Both the position numbers and the translations under genes were made by a program. The notes under the pieces are model-generated. The model made no database searches. It was not told the DNA's origin and saw only the letters and a program-made list of their open reading frames with translations. Below, piece after piece: positions 1-7,600 of a stretch of DNA of 13,867 nt (its first letter is position 1; each line of letters begins with the position of its first letter). The stretch is taken from assembly GCA_022844585.1 (NCBI GenBank), contig JALHLM010000100.1, forward strand, positions 1 to 13,867, given 5' to 3'. Source of the stretch: Pirellulales bacterium (GTDB lineage Bacteria; Planctomycetota; Planctomycetia; Pirellulales; JALHLM01).

Positions 1-445
1 TGTTGTCGAGCGCCACCTTGACCCCCGCCCCCTCGGCGCCGGACTTGATTTCGTTCTTCGCCGGATCGGGATCCAGCACGCCGTACAGTTCGTGATCGTT
101 GGAATTCTCCGACTTAATCTCCAGAATCTTGAGATCAATCACGCTGGCCGCCGCGCCCGCCAACTGCTTCTCGGCGTCGGTCGGGTAATTCTCGTGCGAG
201 GGGATCACCCATTGATTGTTCACCAGCGCGACGCGGAAATCGCTCGGCGTGGCCGTCTCGGCGTCGTAGGAAAAAATCTCCAGACTGCCTGCCGACAGCG
301 GATCTTTGAAGTCCGGGTACAGCAACTCGCCCACGCCGTTGCCGGCCGTGCTGAGCGTCGACGCGGGACGCGTGACCAGAAACGCCACGGCCGCCAACAC
401 AATCGCGGTGGCGCCGAAGAGCAGTGTTTTCGCGTTTTCAGTCAT
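1..445 (-). CDS. DUF4340 domain protein, N-terminal part (cut by window start)
   Basis: This reading frame starts with ATG at 443-445 and runs off the left edge after 148 codons, so the C-terminal part is missing. The start is supported by a GGAG at 454-457, eight bases upstream. Residues about 5-24 form one hydrophobic helix after a short polar N-terminus (MTENAKTLLFGATAIVLA), suggesting an inner-membrane anchor with the rest facing the periplasm. The following text (FRVALVNNQWVIPSHENYPTDAEKQL, then a stretch reading LYGVLDPDP) is typical of DUF4340, whose members sit downstream of GldF/GldG-like ABC-2 permeases. It lies 84 bp after the fused permease gene on the same strand, so the two are very probably co-transcribed. 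The biochemical role of DUF4340 is unknown; an accessory role for the ABC system is inference from gene order. Confidence 0.85.
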   Translation of the reverse strand, partial: MTENAKTLLFGATAIVLAAVAFLVTRPASTLSTAGNGVGELLYPDFKDPLSAGSLEIFSYDAETATPSDFRVALVNNQWVIPSHENYPTDAEKQLAGAAASVIDLKILEIKSENSNDHELYGVLDPDPAKNEIKSGAEGAGVKVALDN

Positions 446-529
446 GGAACAAACTCCGGCAATGTCAGGCGATTCAAATCTTCGAACGAAGCACTCGGGC
501 CGCTCGTGAGGGCCGATTCGCGTTCCGAC

Positions 530-3397
530 CTACGTCATCCTCAACCGATTTCGCGACACGCCTTCTCGTTCCCGGGCGCGGCGATTGAAGAACACGATCA
601 ATCCGACCACGAGCGGCGGAATCGGCGGCAGCGAGACCGCCAGAAACTTGTAGCGATTTTGAATGTCGGTGATTTCCAGTTGCGCTTTCCGTTCGGCTTG
701 CTCGATGTTGTCGTCCTTCTGGCGCTTCAACTCATCGGTCTTGGCCAACAATCGGCGCTGTCCAGTTTCTTGAAGCGAGTCGATCATAATCCGCTTCTGG
801 CGCGGATCGAGGCTCGTGTCTTTCCGTACTTTGTCCAATTCCGTTTCGAATTGCGCCTGGGCGTCCTTGATGCTCTTCTCGAAGTTCTCGTTAAAGGCCG
901 TGACCTCGGCGATGGCCTCTTCCTGGAACACGCCCGTCTGCTTTTCGATCGCTTCCAGCGTCCGGTAAGCGGCGCGGCGCTTGCGAATCTCAATAAAGCG
1001 GTCGTCCCCTGCCAGGTCGTCGAGCGTATTCAACACGAACGTAACGTTGTCGAATTCGAAGTTCACTTCCGCCGCCGGGTCTTTGCCCTGAGCGCGAAGT
1101 GCAAAAATCTGCCGCCCCAGCATGTCGATGTCGCTGACCAGCACGACATTCATCTCATCGCGCTTCTTGGCTGGCGTCGCGGCTGCTTCCGTTGCGGAGA
1201 CGGCCGGTGCGGGCGTTGTAGCCGTGGCTTCTACAGTTGCGTCCGCCGCTGGATCATCCGCGTACATCGGCACCGCCTGCGCCTTGGCCTTGCCTTTGAT
1301 ATGCGCGGCAATCACATAATTCTGCGACGTATTGGTGTATTTCGGCGGATCCGAGGCGCCGCCAAACGGATTGCGCGAGGCCGCGATCGCATCGTAGTCC
1401 AATGTGCCGGTCCGCAGACCAGTGGTGACCAGTTTCTCGAATTGCAGGTCCGACGAGGTCCGCTGGCGAATCGCGCCGGGACCCAGTAAGACAAGTTGTT
1501 GAAGCTGCGACGTGATCTCGTCTTGGCCACTGAACGCCTGGTCGTTGCCCGGTTGTCCGTTGTCGACGAAGATAATCTCGCGCGGCAAGTCGTTCAGCTT
1601 GCGGTACGGCTTGTAGTCCTGCCAGACGACGTCCTTATCGCCGAACTCCACGCCCAGCAAATCCCAGAGCTCCTGGATATTTCCCTTCGGCTGCTGCTGT
1701 GGCTGCTGCATCTGCATTATGTTCATGCCGCCGGGCGGCGTGCGCGGGGCGCTCGTCGCGGCCACTTGAATCGTCATTGGGAACGGGTCTTCGAAAATCG
1801 CCGTCGGCATGCCGGTGCGAATCGCGTTCACCAGGTTCTGCATCCCCTCCGGACCAAGTGAAGAAGGCTGCACGGCGAGCATTACGTCTAGATCGTCCGG
1901 AATCGCCTGATCGGAATTCACCCGCACGACTTCGTACTGCTTCTCCAGCTCGCTGATGATCGGCTCGTTTTCCGACATCGAGAATGTCATCTGATTGAAG
2001 CTGCCGAACAACGGCGTATCCGTCATCAACACGCCCAGCCGCTTACGCTTCTGCTCGCTCACCGTGGCGACCGAGCGGATCAACTCGTACTCGACCGGCA
2101 AGCCTTTCTCGAAAAACGGGACTTTGACTTTTTCCAGGCCGGACGAAAACGCCACGCCGAGATAGATGTCCTCGACCGCGATCGCACCGCGTTCACGCGA
2201 GATCACTTGTTGGCTCTCGATGCCGTGGCGGTCCTTCGCCAGTTCCGCGCTCTGGCTGAAACGTTCCGTTTCATACACATGCACGTCGACCTTCTCGCCG
2301 CCCAGCGCGTCAAACTCGCGCAGTTTCGCGAGAAGTTCCAGGCGAGTCGGCACGTACTCTTCCGGCACCGACGGACTGACATAGGCGTCGATCCGCACCG
2401 GACGATCCAAGTCCTTGAGCAACTTCAGCGTGCTGGGCGACAGCGCGGTAAGCCGCTCGGTGGTCACATCCTGCCGCATGTCGAACGCCTGCGCGATGAC
2501 GCTGATGCCCACCACGGCGACTAGAATCGACACGATCCGCGCCAAATAATGCCACACCAGGTTCGCGGCATTCGGGCCGCCGAGCCAATGGCGTCGTCCG
2601 ATCAACACCACGCTCAGGTAGTACATTGCCACGGCGATCGCGACGAAGTATACGACGCTCGAGAGACTGATCACGCCGCGGCCGAAATCGACGAACCGCT
2701 CCGACAGGCTCCAGCGGCGAATGGCATTTGTCCAATCGTTGGTGGAGACGATCACATTGGCGGCCGACGCGGCCGCCAGAGGCGCATTGAAGATGATCCC
2801 GAGGATAAAACCGACCGTCAGGTTGCCCGTTAGGAACGAGGCCACCATGCCAATGGCCAGCATCGCCAGTCCCATGAACCAATAGCCGACGTACGTCGAG
2901 ATAAACAAGCCGACGTCCGGGTTGCCGAGCACCCCCAGCACGAAGAAGTTCGAGAATAGCGAGAACATCAGCGAGACGGTGAAGATCGCTACGGCCGAAA
3001 GATACTTGCCAAGCACGATATCGGTGTCGGCGGCCGGGATCGTCAGGAGCAGCTCGTCGGTTCCCTGACGCCGCTCGTCGGCCCAAATGCTCATCGTGAT
3101 CGCCGGGATGAAAACCAGCATCACCAGCGGCAGATACTGATTGAGCTGGTCGAGATTCGCCAGGTTTGAATTGAAAAACTCATTCGGCCAGAACGCGAAT
3201 ACCGAACCCAACGACACGAACAGGCAGATGAATAGGTAGCCCGTCGGGTTGCTGAAATAGCTGACGAAGTTGCGCTTCAGCACGGCATACGCGGCCCGCT
3301 TCCACGTGGCCAGCCCGCGTACCAGCAAGTACCACACGCAACCCAGCACGGCCAAAAAGCCGACAATGCAACCCAGCGAAATCAGAAACGGCGGCAT
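530..3397 (-). CDS. Fused ABC-2 permease / GldG-like auxiliary protein
   Basis: A 955-residue inner-membrane protein that combines two proteins which are separate in Bacteroidetes gliding systems (GldF and GldG). Residues 1-28 hold an extra N-terminal membrane helix. Residues about 37-280 form an ABC-2 permease with six hydrophobic helices (RNFVSYFSNPTGYLF, then a WADERRQGTDELLLTIP stretch near 105-121). A further helix lies at about 284-306. Residues about 310-720 resemble the periplasmic GldG/ABC_transp_aux domain (VTTERLTALSPSTLKLLKDL near its start). An Ala/Thr-rich linker, a charged probable coiled coil (about 800-917) and a last helix (about 918-938) follow. I chose the ATG at 3395-3397 because AAGGA lies nine bases upstream (3407-3411); a GTG start at 3433 would add 12 residues with no ribosome binding site. 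It pairs with the ATPase at 3462-4217, 64 bp upstream. The transported substrate cannot be told. Confidence 0.9.
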   Translation of the reverse strand: MPPFLISLGCIVGFLAVLGCVWYLLVRGLATWKRAAYAVLKRNFVSYFSNPTGYLFICLFVSLGSVFAFWPNEFFNSNLANLDQLNQYLPLVMLVFIPAITMSIWADERRQGTDELLLTIPAADTDIVLGKYLSAVAIFTVSLMFSLFSNFFVLGVLGNPDVGLFISTYVGYWFMGLAMLAIGMVASFLTGNLTVGFILGIIFNAPLAAASAANVIVSTNDWTNAIRRWSLSERFVDFGRGVISLSSVVYFVAIAVAMYYLSVVLIGRRHWLGGPNAANLVWHYLARIVSILVAVVGISVIAQAFDMRQDVTTERLTALSPSTLKLLKDLDRPVRIDAYVSPSVPEEYVPTRLELLAKLREFDALGGEKVDVHVYETERFSQSAELAKDRHGIESQQVISRERGAIAVEDIYLGVAFSSGLEKVKVPFFEKGLPVEYELIRSVATVSEQKRKRLGVLMTDTPLFGSFNQMTFSMSENEPIISELEKQYEVVRVNSDQAIPDDLDVMLAVQPSSLGPEGMQNLVNAIRTGMPTAIFEDPFPMTIQVAATSAPRTPPGGMNIMQMQQPQQQPKGNIQELWDLLGVEFGDKDVVWQDYKPYRKLNDLPREIIFVDNGQPGNDQAFSGQDEITSQLQQLVLLGPGAIRQRTSSDLQFEKLVTTGLRTGTLDYDAIAASRNPFGGASDPPKYTNTSQNYVIAAHIKGKAKAQAVPMYADDPAADATVEATATTPAPAVSATEAAATPAKKRDEMNVVLVSDIDMLGRQIFALRAQGKDPAAEVNFEFDNVTFVLNTLDDLAGDDRFIEIRKRRAAYRTLEAIEKQTGVFQEEAIAEVTAFNENFEKSIKDAQAQFETELDKVRKDTSLDPRQKRIMIDSLQETGQRRLLAKTDELKRQKDDNIEQAERKAQLEITDIQNRYKFLAVSLPPIPPLVVGLIVFFNRRAREREGVSRNRLRMT

Positions 3398-3461
3398 GAC
3401 TTCAAGTCCTTGGCGATATGGCGGCGAATCCACTCGAAGCAGGCGTTGGCACTAGGCCACT

Positions 3462-4217
3462 TCAGCCCGCCAACTGCTGTTCCGTTTTCGGCGCGGTGAA
3501 TTCGTAAAAATGTTCTTCCAACGGGCGGCCGTCGGCGACGAGTTTCGAGACCGGGCCGTCGTACATCAGGCGCCCTTCGCTGATGAACAGCACCCGGCTG
3601 CACATGGCATGCACTTCCTGCAGGATGTGCGTGGAAAGCAAGATCGTCTTGTCTTTGCCCAGGCGAACGATGTTGTCGCGGACTTCGCGAATTTGGTTCG
3701 GATCCAGACCCGCCGTCGGCTCGTCCATAATCAACACGTCCGGCTCATGCAGCAGCGCCTGGGCCATGCCGACGCGCTGCCGATACCCCTTCGAGAGCTT
3801 GCCGACCGGCTTGCCGATCACGTCTCCGAGCGCACATTGGTCGATCACGGCCTCGATCCGCTCGCGACGCCGCGCTCCGGTAATGCCGCGTGCGTCCGCA
3901 AAGAAACCCAACAGCGTGCGCGGCGTCATGTCCGGATAGAGCGGCCCGTTTTCTGGCAGATATCCCAGGCGCCGGCTCCCGGCCAATCGATCGGTCGCCA
4001 TGTCATGTCCGGCGATCCGCGCCGTCCCAGCCGTGGCGGCCAGATACCCGGTGAGCAACTTCATCGTCGTGCTCTTGCCGGCGCCGTTCGGGCCCAGAAA
4101 CGCGACGACTTCTCCTTTCGGGATCGAAAACGTCACGTCGTCGATGGCGGCGAATTCGCCGTAGTATTTCGTCAGGCCCAGCGCCTCGATCATGGCCGGC
4201 CGCGCGTCTTGACTCAT
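3462..4217 (-). CDS. ABC transporter ATP-binding protein (GldA-like)
   Basis: A 251-residue cytoplasmic ATPase that should drive the permease encoded just downstream. All core motifs are visible: Walker A GPNGAGKST (42-50), signature LSKGYRQRV (141-149), Walker B VLIMDEPTAGLDP (161-173) and the switch histidine in STH (195-197). The Q-loop position reads YLPEN, with glutamate in place of the usual glutamine; this form is common in the GldA/ABC-2 exporter branch. The length is usual for a single-domain ATPase of this class. The ATG at 4215-4217 is preceded by AGGGAG at 4230-4235 with a somewhat long 12-base gap. An internal Met9 is a weaker alternative with no ribosome binding site. It is the first gene of a three-gene operon with the fused permease and the DUF4340 protein. 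GldA is linked to gliding in Flavobacterium, but in planctomycetes the role is unproven. Confidence 0.93.
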   Translation of the reverse strand: MSQDARPAMIEALGLTKYYGEFAAIDDVTFSIPKGEVVAFLGPNGAGKSTTMKLLTGYLAATAGTARIAGHDMATDRLAGSRRLGYLPENGPLYPDMTPRTLLGFFADARGITGARRRERIEAVIDQCALGDVIGKPVGKLSKGYRQRVGMAQALLHEPDVLIMDEPTAGLDPNQIREVRDNIVRLGKDKTILLSTHILQEVHAMCSRVLFISEGRLMYDGPVSKLVADGRPLEEHFYEFTAPKTEQQLAG

Positions 4218-4577
4218 CGTTGGTTCAATCTCCCTGCGGCGAACAATCGCCGGACAACGGTATCAAACAGCGAAGGTTGCAACGCCGACGCTCATTTCAA
4301 CTCACCGGGAATTACGACAGAAGGAACAGTCCGTGTTCTACGCGGCCAGCGCTCCGGGGAACGACCACGGCCGCGCGGCCGTGGCTCGGCCGCACAAGGG
4401 GAACCTGCCGGCCAGGCCGGTCTTCCATGGGGAACGACGGCCGACCAGCTTCCAGGGATGGACCGTAAAGGTAACCGGAATCCCCCTAGACTGTCCATAC
4501 CTTCCACTACGCGCGATTGCGCCCAACGGTTCATCGAACTTGTTTCGCGCGATGTCTCGATCGAGTCCGATTCAAAC
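4218..4577. other. Non-coding leader region upstream of the ABC operon
   Basis: This 360-base stretch separates the ABC operon from the terminator of the large vWA gene. It should hold the operon promoter, but I could not find a convincing -35/-10 pair on the minus strand. It contains a palindrome cluster at 4356-4440 (listed separately) and a small operator-like inverted repeat, GAACA-5 bases-TGTTC, at 4324-4338. No open frame here has protein-like features; the frames that cross it on the plus strand are shadows of the ATPase gene. Confidence 0.6.
4356..4440. repeat. GC-rich palindrome cluster with three GGGGAAC copies
   Basis: The motif GGGGAAC occurs three times in the same orientation, at 4356, 4398 and 4429. 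The first copy is followed by a perfect 20-bp palindrome at 4365-4384 (arm CCACGGCCGC and its complement, no loop). The second is followed by CCGGCC-A-GGCCGG (4409-4421), which is flanked by GGAA and TTCC. The third is followed by a CGGCCG core. I infer a degenerate tandem of a hairpin-forming intergenic repeat. It lies about 140-220 bases upstream of the ATPase start, so it could also be part of that gene's leader. Confidence 0.6.
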
Positions 4578-4616
4578 AAAAAAGGGACGGCATTCGCGTG
4601 ATGCGGATGCCGCCCC
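4578..4616 (-). terminator. Intrinsic terminator of the large vWA gene
   Basis: Read on the minus strand, a stem with arms at 4607-4616 and 4584-4593 (GGGGCGGCAT pairing with ATGCCGTCCC, one G-U pair) is followed at once by six T residues (4578-4583). A small inner stem and a five-base loop complete the hairpin. It begins about 30 bases after the stop codon at 4647-4649, the classical position for a rho-independent terminator. It makes the ABC operon a separate transcription unit. Confidence 0.88.
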
Positions 4617-4646
4617 CTGTGTGTTCGTTTGAAACGGATCGACGGA

Positions 4647-7600
4647 TTAGAACCCGCCGCCACCACCGCCGCCGAATCCACCGCCACCGCCAGTACCGCC
4701 GCCAGCTCCACCGCCCGCTCCGCCGCCTCCAGGCACCGGGCTCATGCCGCTGGCGCCACTGGCGAAGTTGAAGGTCTGCACCTGGGTGATCTGCGTGAAG
4801 ATCGGCGCGGAAGAGACGCGGACATAGCGTCGATCCGCTGAAATCACCGCCGTGGAGATCATCGTGGCGCCTTGAGGAATCACAACGATCACCGGCTGGT
4901 AGCCGACGGCGCCCCGCGCGAAGAACGGAACATTGCCACCGTTGCCATTCCCGCCGCCCGTGCCGTCGCCGCCTTGGCCGGACAAGGTGCCGCCCTGCAG
5001 GACGCGATTGGCGATCAGATTACGGGCGAGGTTGGGATCGTTCACCATCGCCAATTGCTGGGCAAGGATGTGGCGACCGACTTCCAATTGTCCGGCGACT
5101 GCGCCTGCCAATTGAACGTCTTCCAACAGTTCCTGACGACGACCTTTTTCCAACTCGAAGACCACCATCACCGGTTGATCGGCCACTTCAATTTGGCGGG
5201 TCTCATACTTGACGTCGGCCGAACCGTAGTGCTTGTACACTTCCACGGTCGCCTTGCCGCCCGCCAGCTTGCCCCACACGCGTTGCAACACGACTTTGTA
5301 TTCGCCAGCGAAGCCGCGCGGGCAGACGTACACTTCTTGTAACTTCGCCTCTTCCTTCTGATCGCCGCGCCGCAGGGCGTCGCCCAGCATGACGCCGCCG
5401 CCAGCAGTGCGCGGATTGCGGAAGGAACATTGCGTGTGCGTTGGTTCTTCCACAACTAGGTCGAGGTCAGCGTCGCCGGTCCAAGAGACGATCACCACGG
5501 TGTCGCGCACCAAGGCGTCATTCAGTTGTTTCTCGAACGCCGATAGTTCTTCTGTCCGGTCGTCCGATTCAAGCTGACTCAGCGCGGACTTCGCGGAGCG
5601 GCGCGCCATGTCCCAGATTTCCTGCTGCTCGGCCGGCCAGGCTTGGCTGAGGATCCCCGTGGTCGACCACTTGATCCCCTCCATGTCGGACAACCGCTGT
5701 GCCAACTTCAGTCCAAGCACGAACGGCTCGGGTTGAAGCGGCTCCAAACGCGAGACTTGCTTGTACATCGCCAACGCGCGTGGGCCGAAACCGGCCCGCT
5801 CGAGATACTTGGCGAGATGCATCAATTCGCCGGAGCCCGTGGCGAAATCGGCCGCGGACAACAAGGCCCGTTCAATTTCCTGTTCCGGCTTCCCTTCGGC
5901 TTGCATGGCGAGCGCGAGCGCTTCATACATCCAGGGTTGCGTCTGTTGATTGCGGAGCGCCGCTTCAATCACGGCAATCACTTCCGCGAACTGATGCTTC
6001 CGCATCTTCGCGCGAATCGTCTGACGAATCGCCGCCGGATCGGCGGTGTGCTTCGCCAGGTATTCGTTCCAAGCCTGCGCGACGTTTTGGCCTTCCGCGA
6101 TCGTCAACTCAATGGGACCAGCGGGAACTTCCGCCGCCGGCTGAGCCGGGGCTTCACTTTCAACGGCCGTTTCCACGGGCGCCGGAGCGACTTTTTCGGC
6201 CGGAGCGGCTTTCTCAGGCGACTTGCCTTTCTTGAGCCGCAATTCGTCCTTCACGGCGAAAGCACGGAAGGGCTTTTTCAGCATGTCCGGACGGACATTG
6301 AAGAAGCCGCCACCGCCGCCGCCGCCACCGAAGCCGCCGCCGCCGCCACCTTGACCACCTCCACCGAAGCCGCCACCGCCACCGCCGCCACCCAGGCCAC
6401 CGCCGCCGCCGCCCAAGCCGCCGCCCGCTCCGCCGATCTGGACGTTCTGAATCGGCACCACCAGGTCGGCCACCGGGTACACCTTGGTCACCAAGGCGCT
6501 GTCCACTTCTTCCGGCGTCGTGATCAGCAACACTTCGTCGCGCACGGTGTACGTCAACTCGATGCTCTTCAGCATCAACCGCATGGCGCTCTTGAGACTG
6601 ATGCCTTCGACGTCAATCGTCACCGGGCTGTCCGTCGTGACGCCGGCCGTATCGAGGGCCGCCGTGTCCAACTGAATCGGGATCTTGTGCCGCTCCTTGA
6701 TGTAAGTGATCACATCGGAAAGCGGCGACTCCGTGAACTGCAAGCTGGTTTCTTCGTTCAAAGCCGAGAAGATGCGTTCCTCCGACGGGCTGTTGCTCGC
6801 CAGATCGACTTCTTTGTACTTCTCGCGAGCCTTGGTCAACCGCAGCCACACGTCCGCGTCGGGATAGATGATCGGTTCCTGATCGTCGTAAGGTACGGCC
6901 GAGACGTTGACCGATTCCAACGCCGCCAGCGTCATTTGATCGTGCTGCCGACGCAACTCGATTGCTTCGTGGTAATAACGAGCGAACTCACCCGTCAACG
7001 AGGCGGCCTGCGTTACTGGTACATCCGGGTCGGTCCTGCGCGCCGCGTCACCCACCACGGCGGCGTCGCCGTAGCGCCGTTCGTCCATCAGTGCATCGAA
7101 CCGCGAGATCAACTCGGTGAGCTTGTTTTCTTCCAGTTGGATCGACTGCAAGGCCAACTGGCGATCGCGTTGCGCCGCCTCGTAGGCCTGGCGCGAAACG
7201 TCACGCGAAATCTTCTCTTGCAGGCGGCCTTCCGCGGTACGGAGCGCCGCTTCGACCTGGTCCTGCAATTGACCGCGCACGTCCGCTTCCAAGTCGAGCG
7301 CTCGGGAAACGTCTTCCATCAGCAGCTTCAACGCGCTGATCGAAGCCTCGGGGTCCTGCGACATCAATCGCCGGGCCTGGTCGATGCTGTTGCGGACCAT
7401 GTTCCGCATGTATTGTTCCATCACCTTGCGGTCAGTCGCGACTTGCTCGGCGAACGAACCGTCTTCGGCGAATCGATCCCCAGGCGCCGGCGCCGGAATG
7501 ACTTCGGCCGGCGCCGCGGCCTCGTCCATCTGGAAGTTCGTCAACCGCAGCTCCCGCGGCCGCGCTTCCGGACCACGCTGGCGAATCGCGCCGACTTCTT

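Noticed and set aside
92..1489. Plus-strand open frame of 465 codons across the DUF4340 and permease genes
   Set aside because: It spans two well-supported minus-strand genes and the gap between them, and its composition is that of GC-rich antisense.
3398..3433. GTG start adding 12 residues to the fused permease
   Set aside because: No ribosome binding site, while the ATG at 3397 has AAGGA at good spacing and begins directly with a membrane helix.
3510..4601. Plus-strand open frame of 363 codons over the ATPase gene and its leader
   Set aside because: Antisense to a complete ABC ATPase, and it runs into the palindrome cluster and the terminator of the neighbouring gene.
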